Source: Chlorogloeopsis fritschii PCC 6912
GTDB taxonomy: Bacteria; Cyanobacteriota; Cyanobacteriia; Cyanobacteriales; Nostocaceae
Length of the DNA stretch: 64,000 nt
Direction: 5' to 3'
Assembly: GCF_000317285.1 (NCBI RefSeq)
Contig: NZ_AJLN01000097.1
Location: forward strand, 1-64,000
Made by a program: the position numbers and the translations under genes. A model generated the notes under the pieces. That model ran no database searches. It was not told where the DNA came from and saw only the letters and a program-made list of their open reading frames with translations. Below are positions 56,263 to 64,000 of the stretch, in pieces (within the stretch, counting starts at the first letter, position 1; every line of letters begins with the position of its first letter).

Positions 56263-59200
56263 CTATCTGTCGGGGGTGCTGATGAGAGTTACTCTTCCTT
56301 GCGAACCGTATGCGACTTCGGTAAGATATCGATTCGGATCGTGAAGTTCGGCAATAATGTGATGTGCAGAGGACTCACTATCAATTTTAGGACTGAGGTC
56401 GATCGCCCGACAAAATACTTTTGGCCATTCCCAAATCAGGGTTTTGGTTAATCCAAATAAACCTGCGCCGATCGCTCCATAATTTACTTCATGTTCTAGC
56501 CCAAAAGCGCCGTCCAGTCGTGCTACGGTACAGAAACAACTGCGTCCATTATTACCCGCTTCGGTAAGGGATTTTTTCAGGTGTTTCGCCATGAAGAAGA
56601 CTTGTTTCACAATTGCTTTTTCTTCTGGGAAGTAAGCCACTCTACTATTATCGCTTGCCTGGAAGACAGGGTGAATGTGGATAAATGCTCCTACCGTGCC
56701 GTAGTTGGTTGCGATCACTGCTAGTTGTTGTTGCAGATGTTCCTCACTTGAGTCTTGTAAGGTTACGCGATCGATGTCTGGTGGTAAGGGCGATTTTTCG
56801 GGAACGAGGGAAGGGGGGAAATTTAAAACTACTACTTTCCGCTCTTGCTTGCTCAGTAACTCAGCTACTTTAGAGGTAGTGAGGGAACCATCATCGGTGA
56901 TTAAGATAATGTGTCCCTCTGGTAATGAGAATTCCCAAAAATCCGGTGGAGGTAGAATTTGCAGTTGGGCTGGGCGACGTTGGATGTTGTGCTTTAAGCT
57001 GTCTGGCTTGTCACTAGATTCAGGCTGGTACTTTTTTTTTTCCGCCCCCGCAGCCAAGCGCTGGAGGTACTCAACAATTTGCCCGATTGTACGCAGTTCT
57101 GCTAGTTCTTCGACATTACCCGGTTTGGGCAAGTCGGGGTACTTTTCTTGCAACGCACCCATGATTTCTACTCGTTTAATCGAGTCAATTCCTAAGTCTG
57201 CCTCCATATCCATATCCAGTTCTAGCATTTCTACTGGATAGCCTGTTTTCTCGCTGGTGATGGCTAACAAGTCATCTGACAAGTGGCTCAAATCAACATC
57301 TGCTACGGGGGCAGACGCTTCGGCAACTGTGACGATAGTTTCTGCTGTAACTGCTACAGTTTCGCTGACTGCGGTTGAATCATTGTTAAATACAGGTTCA
57401 GGATTGCTAACTACAGCTGGTGTAGGCGTGGTAACTGCTTCAGTTACCGTTGCTACTGACGCAGGTGCAGAAACCAGAGACTTTAAATACTCAACTATTT
57501 GCGCGATTGTACGTAGTTCTGCCAGTTCTTCTACGTTACTTGGCTTGGGTAAATCGGGGTATTTCTCTTGCAACGCACCCATGATTTCTACGCGTTTAAT
57601 TGAGTCTATACCCAAGTCTGCTTCCATATCCATGTCCATATCGAGCATTTCGATTGGGTAGCCAGTTTTTTCACTGGTGATGGCTAGCAGGCTTTGATCT
57701 AAGTCAGATACATCAATGGCTGGTGCTGGAGAAACTGTTGGCTGAGGTGGTGTGCTAACTGGAGTTGGAGGTGCAGAAAACTTACTTTCTTGAATTTCAG
57801 TAGCGGCAGGAACAGGAGTTTCTTGTTTTGCGACTTTCGTGCCATTTGTAGCTACAGGTACAACAGGCTCAAACTTGCTTTCCTGGATTTGGGTAGTGGC
57901 GGGAACAAAACTTTCTTCCTTGATTGCAGGAATTTCGCGTATAACTGAGGGTTCCGGCTTGCTTGACTGAATTTTGGCTGTGGGGAGAACAGGAGTTTCT
58001 ACTTTCGCTGTATTCAAAGATGGCAGGGGTTCTTGAGCTATAGGTAAGCTTACCTGAGCAGAAGTGCCATCCCCAACTAGCTGGGCGTACTCTTGCTGGA
58101 CGACTTGGAAAAAGTTTTTGGTGTACTCTACTTGGTGGTGGAGATATTGTTCATGGATGCGTAAGGTTTCACTTTGTTGGGCGTGAAACTGCATCATGCT
58201 GCGATCTAAGCTTTCAATGATGCTCCCTTTAAGCTGGGCTGCTTGGGGTGATTGTTCTCCTTTGGCAAACAAGGAATTCTGCTGCTGCACCAGTTGGAAA
58301 AAGGTTCTAGCGTATTCCACCTGATGGTTGAGATATTGGGCGTGAACTTGTAAATTTTCACTTTGATTTTGTTGAAACTGCGTCAACACATACTCTAAGC
58401 TTTCTAAAACTCTTTGGTAATTTACAAGTTTATCTGGTACGTCATTCATTTTCGACCCTAGAACTGGTTGAGAGGAAGTAGGAGGGAGGGGAGGAGTGGG
58501 GAAGGGGGAGAGTGGGAGAGAATTTTTCTCCTTGTCTGGTTGTCTCCTTGTCTCCTTGTCCTCTTCAAGAACAGGTTTTTTACTATGTCCGTTATTTCCG
58601 TTCAGCTTGTTGTGTCCGTTACTCTCTGGCATTGTTGAAATGGAAGTAGCTACTGTTGCTGTCACCAGAGACTTTGATGTAACTAGCATTTCCTCAGATT
58701 CGCTTTTGTGTAGTTTCACCTGATGCCCATCCTGCAACGCTTGCTCAAACCCCTTTTTCACTTTTTCTGATACGTAGTTAGTACCGTTTAACTTGACGCT
58801 CAACCCCTTGTTTTTCTGAGGTTCAGAGATAACTGGTGGCAGTTGGTAGGGATCGAGGTTTTTCAGAGACATACCAGCGACACGCAATTGTACAGCCGCT
58901 TCTCGTAGGGAACGATCGCTGTTCTTTTGGGCGCTGGGGTTGAGTGCGATCGCAATGTGGGGGCGATCGCTCAAGATTTCCCGTACTAAGTTAGTAAGTA
59001 TGTTCCTCGGCCCAAATTCTACAAAGCAGTAACCCCCCGCCGCATAGATATTTTCTATTTCCTGCTTAAACAGTACTGAGTTCGAGAGGTGAGTTTCGAG
59101 GATTTTTTGAATTTCTGCTGGTTGTTTGGGATATTCTTTGCCAGTAACGTTCGTGTAAACAGGTAGTTGCGGATTTTGGAAATTAACGTTCTTGATGGCG

Positions 59201-61728
59201 ATCGCAAAGGATTTTTGAGCAAAAGCAATTAGCGGTGTATGGAATGCTGCTGAGACTGGTAGCAAAATCGCAGTATATCCCCGTTGTTGCAGTGCTTCTC
59301 GCACTTTCGCTATTTCCTCGGTGGGGCCTGCTAGTACCACTTGTCGAGGAGAATTGAGATTAGCGATCGCTACTTGTGGATAATTCTTGAGAACTCCTTC
59401 CACCTTTTCGAGTTCTTCTTTTACCGCCAGCATGGCTCCCGTATCGTAATTCGGATCTTGGGGAGCTGCCATTGCTTGCCCCCTAGCTTTCACCAGGAAA
59501 CAATAATCTGCGTCGCTTAACACCCCTGCTGCCCACAAAGCTGTAATTTCACCGAAACTGTGCCCGGCAACAAAATCTGCTTTAAATCCAGATTGTTGCA
59601 GTAATTTGTACATCCCGGCGCTCAACATCCCAATCGCAGGCTGGGCGTATTCTGTGCGCTGCAATGCTGCCACTTGGGCATTCTTTTCCGCCTCTTCAAA
59701 TACGGGATGGGGAAAAACTATTTCCGATAGCGGCTGAAAATTATCTTTGCGTAGTAAGCTATCCATGTAGCCATAAAGTTGCCGCAGTTCGGGAAAATTC
59801 ATTACCAATTCCCGTCCCATATTCAAGTATTGCGAGCCTTGTCCGGAAAATAAAGCGACTACTTTTCCAGCTAACTCCATCCCAGAAGCGCGGTAGTAAA
59901 TGCCTTGGGGATGTTCCCAAGCTGGGGCAGAAGCTTTATTCTTCAGCAAGTCGATACTGATTTGCAGGAACTTGCAAGCTTCAGTAAGGGTTTCTGCCAC
60001 AAAACCTATTCTGGCAGCATTTTGAGGAATTTCTTTAGTTTTGCAAGCTTCTACCAGTTCCAGATAATGTTTGTCACCTGCTTCAGACTGCAACTGGCTT
60101 AAAACTTCTTCACAACTGCTCAACAATTGGGCTGGAGTTGAAGCAAACAACAGCACCTCACCGGGAGCTTTGTGCATCCGATAAGCATTGTTGTGTTCGC
60201 CTTCGTATTCTTCTAGAACCACGTGGTAATTTGTACCGCCAAAGCCAAAGGAACTTACTCCCGCCCGCCTTGGTGGTTCTCCTTCCGATCGAATCCAAGG
60301 CCTAGTTTCGGTATTCAAATAAAAGGCAGAATTTTTGATGTTAAGCTTGGGATTGGGTTCGGTAACGTTAATTGTGGGCGGTAAAATCTTGTGGTGCAGT
60401 GCCAAAGCTGTTTTGATAATACTAGCCGCACCCGCAGCAGCTTTTGTATGTCCGATTTGGGATTTGACAGTACCAAGAGCAACTTGATGCTTTTTGGAGT
60501 TATGTTCCCCAAAAAAGTCCCGTAAAGAGGCGAATTCTGTGGGATCGCCAGCCATTGTACCCGTACCGTGGGCTTCAATCAGGCTGACAGTTTCTGGAGC
60601 AAAGCCTGCATCCTCATAGGCACGGCGTAGAGCTTGCACCTGCCCTTCTTTGCGGGGAGCATAAATGCTCTTATAGCGCCCATCACTGGATGTGCCAATA
60701 CCTTTGATGACTGCATAGATTTTATCGTTGTCCCGTACCGCATCTTCTAGGCGTTTGAGAACAATCATGCCAATGCCTTCACCCAGCATCATCCCATCAG
60801 ACTTGGCATCAAAAGGCTGAACTTTTTCGCTAGGAGATACGGCTGGTGTTTTACTGAAACTGATATAAGCCGTAATTGAGTTGTCAGTATCTACCCCACC
60901 ACTGAGCATCATATTGCAGCGATGCTCTACCAATTCGCTAATCGCCATTTTCAGGGCAGCGAAGGAGCTAGCACAAGCAGCATCAACTGTACAATTTATT
61001 CCGCCTAAGTTTAAACGGTTGGCAATGCGCCCGGAAATTACGTTAGCTAACATACCGGGAAATGCATTTTCATCCCATTTCACATAGGCGCTTTGGATTT
61101 TTTTGATAATTTTTTCTGTATCCTCATCGGATAAGCCGCTACTTTTAAGTGCTTTTTTCCAAATCGGATATTGCAGGCGAGCAGCAAGGGGAATTCCCAG
61201 TTTCAATGCTGCCGAACCCAAAATCACTCCAACAGTTTCACGATTAAATTCCCGGCTTTCCCCATAGCCAGCATCTTCCATCGCTTGTTTGGCGACTAAC
61301 AAGCCCAACAGTTGCGAAACATCTGTAACTTCTAATATATTTGGTGGTATTCCAAACTCCATTGGGTTAAAATCAACGTGGGGAAGAAATCCACCTTTTT
61401 TACAGTAAGTCTTATCTTCGGGTGTTCTGGGGTTTGGATCGTAGTAGTCTTCTACATTCCAGTGGGTTGACGGAATATCAGTAATGCAATCGAGTTTGTT
61501 AACAATGTTTTGCCAGTACTCTTGTACGTTTTTAGCCTGGGGAAATAAAGAAGCTATGCCAATAATGGCAATAGGATTATGTTGCAATTTTCTGTTAATC
61601 TTTTCGACTGTCATTGATTGATCTGACATCTGCTTTTTGTCCTCAATAAACCTCACCAAAGCCTTTTCACAATCGTTTATCTGTTCTTCCAACTGCGTTA
61701 AGGCAATATCAATTGAATGAGCAGACAT
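56263..61728 (-). CDS. hglE: PUFA-synthase-like KS-AT-ACP-ACP synthase, HglE-like
   Basis: A 1821-residue type I iterative synthase subunit. KS (about 45-500): Cys in VDAACASS, His in EAHGTGT and His in KSQIGHT. AT (about 610-930) with FVAGHSFGE. Then a helical region with two copies of a Q-x-SE-L-x-x-H-x-QYL motif, a Pro/Thr-rich linker, and two near-identical ACPs whose serines are in LGIDSIKR (codons at 57601-57603 and 57181-57183). The end is only the structural front half of a KR, stopping after a GLTKTLIWEW segment; the catalytic half is in HglD. The linker at about 58480-58560 reads EDKETRRQPDKEK, apparently in-frame heptad repeat. The start at 61728 fits the coiled-coil leader MSAHSIDIALTQLEEQ. 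Confidence 0.88.
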   Translation of the reverse strand: MSAHSIDIALTQLEEQINDCEKALVRFIEDKKQMSDQSMTVEKINRKLQHNPIAIIGIASLFPQAKNVQEYWQNIVNKLDCITDIPSTHWNVEDYYDPNPRTPEDKTYCKKGGFLPHVDFNPMEFGIPPNILEVTDVSQLLGLLVAKQAMEDAGYGESREFNRETVGVILGSAALKLGIPLAARLQYPIWKKALKSSGLSDEDTEKIIKKIQSAYVKWDENAFPGMLANVISGRIANRLNLGGINCTVDAACASSFAALKMAISELVEHRCNMMLSGGVDTDNSITAYISFSKTPAVSPSEKVQPFDAKSDGMMLGEGIGMIVLKRLEDAVRDNDKIYAVIKGIGTSSDGRYKSIYAPRKEGQVQALRRAYEDAGFAPETVSLIEAHGTGTMAGDPTEFASLRDFFGEHNSKKHQVALGTVKSQIGHTKAAAGAASIIKTALALHHKILPPTINVTEPNPKLNIKNSAFYLNTETRPWIRSEGEPPRRAGVSSFGFGGTNYHVVLEEYEGEHNNAYRMHKAPGEVLLFASTPAQLLSSCEEVLSQLQSEAGDKHYLELVEACKTKEIPQNAARIGFVAETLTEACKFLQISIDLLKNKASAPAWEHPQGIYYRASGMELAGKVVALFSGQGSQYLNMGRELVMNFPELRQLYGYMDSLLRKDNFQPLSEIVFPHPVFEEAEKNAQVAALQRTEYAQPAIGMLSAGMYKLLQQSGFKADFVAGHSFGEITALWAAGVLSDADYCFLVKARGQAMAAPQDPNYDTGAMLAVKEELEKVEGVLKNYPQVAIANLNSPRQVVLAGPTEEIAKVREALQQRGYTAILLPVSAAFHTPLIAFAQKSFAIAIKNVNFQNPQLPVYTNVTGKEYPKQPAEIQKILETHLSNSVLFKQEIENIYAAGGYCFVEFGPRNILTNLVREILSDRPHIAIALNPSAQKNSDRSLREAAVQLRVAGMSLKNLDPYQLPPVISEPQKNKGLSVKLNGTNYVSEKVKKGFEQALQDGHQVKLHKSESEEMLVTSKSLVTATVATSISTMPESNGHNKLNGNNGHSKKPVLEEDKETRRQPDKEKNSLPLSPFPTPPLPPTSSQPVLGSKMNDVPDKLVNYQRVLESLEYVLTQFQQNQSENLQVHAQYLNHQVEYARTFFQLVQQQNSLFAKGEQSPQAAQLKGSIIESLDRSMMQFHAQQSETLRIHEQYLHHQVEYTKNFFQVVQQEYAQLVGDGTSAQVSLPIAQEPLPSLNTAKVETPVLPTAKIQSSKPEPSVIREIPAIKEESFVPATTQIQESKFEPVVPVATNGTKVAKQETPVPAATEIQESKFSAPPTPVSTPPQPTVSPAPAIDVSDLDQSLLAITSEKTGYPIEMLDMDMDMEADLGIDSIKRVEIMGALQEKYPDLPKPSNVEELAELRTIAQIVEYLKSLVSAPASVATVTEAVTTPTPAVVSNPEPVFNNDSTAVSETVAVTAETIVTVAEASAPVADVDLSHLSDDLLAITSEKTGYPVEMLELDMDMEADLGIDSIKRVEIMGALQEKYPDLPKPGNVEELAELRTIGQIVEYLQRLAAGAEKKKYQPESSDKPDSLKHNIQRRPAQLQILPPPDFWEFSLPEGHIILITDDGSLTTSKVAELLSKQERKVVVLNFPPSLVPEKSPLPPDIDRVTLQDSSEEHLQQQLAVIATNYGTVGAFIHIHPVFQASDNSRVAYFPEEKAIVKQVFFMAKHLKKSLTEAGNNGRSCFCTVARLDGAFGLEHEVNYGAIGAGLFGLTKTLIWEWPKVFCRAIDLSPKIDSESSAHHIIAELHDPNRYLTEVAYGSQGRVTLISTPDR

Positions 61729-61932
61729 AAAAACTAGACTAATGTTTGGTAGTGTGGGTTGATAGAACAACTGCAATTTCTGTAGCGAAGTGATGCAGCA
61801 ACTATCTTATACATAAAGGTTCAATACTTGTATTGACATTGACTTCAAATAGCAAATGTCACCCCGCTGAGTTAACGCTTTACCTGATCAAAATCATGGC
61901 GATCGCGTCTGGTACAATTAGATAAAAAAATA

Positions 61933-62211
61933 TTACACAACGCTCGACTCCTGACATTCTGGCAACAAGTCAATCACGTTGTTGTAACTGCTAAAATAGT
62001 CTTGCAGCGCGTTAGCTGCCTGACCTGTGAACTCAATCCATTCGTAATGATGGAGATTGGGTGAGATGCTTTCCAACTGGAATAATGGAAACTTGGGAGT
62101 AACTAAAAGAATAGAAACGCTTTTTTCTCCAGAGCCAGTTTGATTATCTAGCTTAACTGCGGCAATGTGACTGGTGTTAATGACAACGTTCTGGATCTTG
62201 ATGAATGCCAT
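61933..62211 (-). CDS. conserved hypothetical protein, 92 aa
   Basis: A small soluble protein starting MAFIKIQNVVINTSHIAAVKL, with a pattern of short strands and an acidic C-terminus. It resembles small cyanobacterial proteins that carry a single PH-like or SH3-like barrel, but I cannot assign a family. It sits upstream of hglE on the same strand, 204 bp away, and may be part of the same transcript or separate. An ATG 18 bp upstream is an alternative start. Function unknown. Confidence 0.6.
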   Translation of the reverse strand: MAFIKIQNVVINTSHIAAVKLDNQTGSGEKSVSILLVTPKFPLFQLESISPNLHHYEWIEFTGQAANALQDYFSSYNNVIDLLPECQESSVV

Positions 62212-63066
62212 AGCAGTTTCGACTTCCAAGATAATTTATTCTATGAATTTTGTCAATTTGTATTTGACAAATTAGCTACACTCCAAACACCACGTTTCAT
62301 CCGAATTCATGAGTCAATGCGAGCAATCGTAGAACTAGTAATTGACGATAAGAGTAGGCGATTTTTGGTTGTCATTACTTAATCGACTAAAAGAATTGAC
62401 CTTGCCGCTTTAAAGAATGAGAATTAATACCAAACTAGCATAATTGGCATCAACTAGATTGTTCGTAGAAGGCAATTTTAAAAAAAATCTGATGTACGCC
62501 TTGGACTATCTAAAAAAAGTAGCATTTCTGACTGTGAATTAGTATCAATAGTCTTTCCACTCAAACCCTTTAAGATAAATATACTCTTAATAAATAAGAG
62601 AAGTAATTTTTTTGATTTATTCATTTCACAATGCTTTGAGTACATTGAGCCTGTAAATGAACGTCAGTAGATTTTTTAGAGATACATGATAATTCAGGCA
62701 GAAATGGTGTTGACTTTTTCAGAAAAATTAATTTGAGATATTCAACGTAGATTTAAGTCAATAATAATTGACATTATGTTGATTAGCAGAAATTAAATTA
62801 GTGAATGTTAATAAATAACAGAAATTTCTATTTATTGCTCTAATAAACAACTGTCTCCTGATATCTTGCACCCTTAAATTGCGAGAGCCAGAGGCTCTAA
62901 TTCTCGTTACCAGGTTCAACCTGGTAACGAGAGTTTGTGGGCTGCTATCTTAGGCTGTTGGAACTGGTGCAAGATCGTGGATGTGAATCTCTTAAACCTC
63001 GAATAGAGTGGGTATTGAGACTGCTGTGAAATTGTAATATATAATTTCTCAATATTCAGATTGCAA
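62212..63066. repeat. 855-bp intergenic region with one composite palindrome
   Basis: No credible gene. At 62884-62898 AGAGCCAGAGGCTCT and at 62905-62929 CGTTACCAGG...CCTGGTAACG repeat the composite element of the hgl cluster. The remainder (62400-62870) is very AT-rich. A 71-residue plus-strand frame at 62167-62382 overlaps the 5' end of the preceding gene and has no protein-like character. No RNA gene identified. Confidence 0.6.
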
Positions 63067-64000
63067 TTATACGAATATTGAACTTATTGAATTGGTTTTT
63101 TCTGCTTGCTTTCCTGTCCATTTCTCCCAGCGTGTAATTCCCCGACTCACAAATTCAGGATTCTCATCCCCAATAAAACAGATACGTCCCATCCTTTCGC
63201 AATTAATCAGGATTTCAGCATCTCCCATAAAAGGGGCAATGACAAAATTATCTTGATGACTGGTATAGAAATTAATTAGATAATTGACTATTCCTTCTAC
63301 ACCTTCAATATTAATTGGTATCTGGGGCTGGGATTTGGGCTGATGAGAAAAAATGCTTACATACAAGTTGTCAATCACTAATTCATATTGAAACGGCATC
63401 CGCACTCGACTGCAAAATTCATAGATATTACCCCCAGAACGCAACACTGCCACAACCCGTGCTTCATCAATCAAATAGTCATGATTCCAAGTTGGTGAAA
63501 CTGTCGCGATCGCCAAAGCTGCATTTGAGGGTAGCATTTCCTTAAATTCTTTGCTGCTAGTATCGCCACAATATACTAAATGCCGACCAAGCATCAATTC
63601 GTCGCCCAATTTTACTTGCGCCGAGTGCTGGGCGATCGCTCTTTTGTCAGGAGTTTTTTGTGCCTGTGGAGGAACTTTCTTGAGAGCCGACTTTGTTTTC
63701 TTTTGAGCCATCGCACTTTGGAAGGCGACAAGCTGTAACTCTTTTTGCTTAGTTCGTGCTTGTTCGGCTACTTTTGCTTGCTTTTCGGCTTCTTGTTGCT
63801 TTCCCATCGCCTTAGCTAACTCGGAAGCTTTTTCTGCTTGTTCTGCTACAGCACGTTCTTGAGCAGCGGCTCTGGCTATCTCTAATTGGACTGTAGTACT
63901 TTTAGCGATCGCTGTACCTTTAATTAGCTGTTTAACTTCTGGATGAATACCTTTAGCAATCTGTAAACCTTGCTGGAGAGTACGTTCAGAAAAACCAGCT
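63067..64000 (-). CDS. Degenerate ParB/DNA-methyltransferase-like protein (5' end beyond window)
   Basis: The frame stays open from the stop at 63067 to the window edge, about 311 residues, so the start is missing. The N-terminal visible part (GFSERTLQQGLQIAKGI) looks like the helical part of a ParB-type domain; an Ala/Glu/Lys-rich coiled coil follows. Then KLGDELMLGRHLVYCGD resembles the segment before the catalytic motif of N4/N6 DNA methyltransferases, and IAPFMGDAEILINCERMGR with TRWEKWTGKQ matches the SAM-binding C-terminus. The catalytic DPPY motif is replaced by SPTWNHDY-like sequence, so methylation is doubtful; DNA binding may remain. Confidence 0.65.
   Translation of the reverse strand, partial: AGFSERTLQQGLQIAKGIHPEVKQLIKGTAIAKSTTVQLEIARAAAQERAVAEQAEKASELAKAMGKQQEAEKQAKVAEQARTKQKELQLVAFQSAMAQKKTKSALKKVPPQAQKTPDKRAIAQHSAQVKLGDELMLGRHLVYCGDTSSKEFKEMLPSNAALAIATVSPTWNHDYLIDEARVVAVLRSGGNIYEFCSRVRMPFQYELVIDNLYVSIFSHQPKSQPQIPINIEGVEGIVNYLINFYTSHQDNFVIAPFMGDAEILINCERMGRICFIGDENPEFVSRGITRWEKWTGKQAEKTNSISSIFV

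Noticed and set aside
62167-62382. 71-residue plus-strand ORF
   Set aside because: It overlaps the start of the minus-strand hypothetical gene and has no recognisable features; coding is not supported.

Overview
The window reads as a chromosomal segment of a filamentous, probably heterocyst-forming cyanobacterium (Nostocales type). Evidence: many HIP1 octamers (GCGATCGC, for example a double copy at 28319-28332), heptameric STRR-type tandem repeats, a PatD-like heterocyst-frequency gene, a CAAD-bearing valyl-tRNA synthetase, a bilin-type multi-GAF kinase and a heterocyst-glycolipid (hgl) type polyketide cluster. Codon use and layout look homogeneous. I see no rRNA, no tRNA and no CRISPR array.

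Layout. 0-9.3 kb: an Lgt-like membrane protein with an ABC permease, a RelA/SpoT enzyme, PatD, an SRPBCC protein, a DUF5132 protein, a fused DppD-DppF ATPase and a GNAT acetyltransferase. 9.6-15 kb: rpmG-rpsR-RNase II/R, an RDD protein, a DUF2358 protein and an ArsA/Get3-type ATPase. 15-23.6 kb: a four-GAF histidine kinase, then the replication origin region: dnaN and dnaA, both on the minus strand, separated by about 460 bp holding eight perfect DnaA boxes (oriC). A lipoprotein HtrA protease and peptide deformylase follow.

23.7-29.7 kb is the most unusual locus. It holds four proteins carrying seven copies of a cysteine-free, HMA-like domain with a basic H-x4-GR-x-R signature, resembling the CoBaHMA domain family. 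One of them is a P1B-type ATPase that lacks the usual CPC motif. A small glycine-rich DUF5132 protein sits among them, and a second DUF5132 gene lies 22 kb away at 6.1 kb. I infer a membrane-associated module that does not handle metals through cysteines.

29.8-44.5 kb is mixed housekeeping: an orphan DhaK, a 2'-5' RNA ligase-like protein, a permease/GlcNAc-kinase pair that may recycle cell-wall sugars, a GxxExxY protein, ValRS with a membrane-anchoring insert, a UbiB-type kinase and RecN. Decayed integrase and Uma2 relics follow, then an NAD-dependent epimerase.

45.1-61.7 kb is a minus-strand PUFA-synthase-like/heterocyst-glycolipid cluster in the order hglE, a small membrane protein, hglD, hglC, hglA, hglB. 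HglE (KS-AT-ACP-ACP plus the front part of a KR), HglD (catalytic KR plus hotdog dehydratase), HglC (KS-CLF-AT), HglA (enoyl reductase) and HglB (ACP plus thioester reductase) together supply every activity needed to build a long reduced acyl chain and release it reductively, as expected for a glycolipid aglycone. The gaps between these genes are filled with composite palindromic repeats. The window ends in a partial gene for a degenerate ParB/DNA-methyltransferase-like protein.
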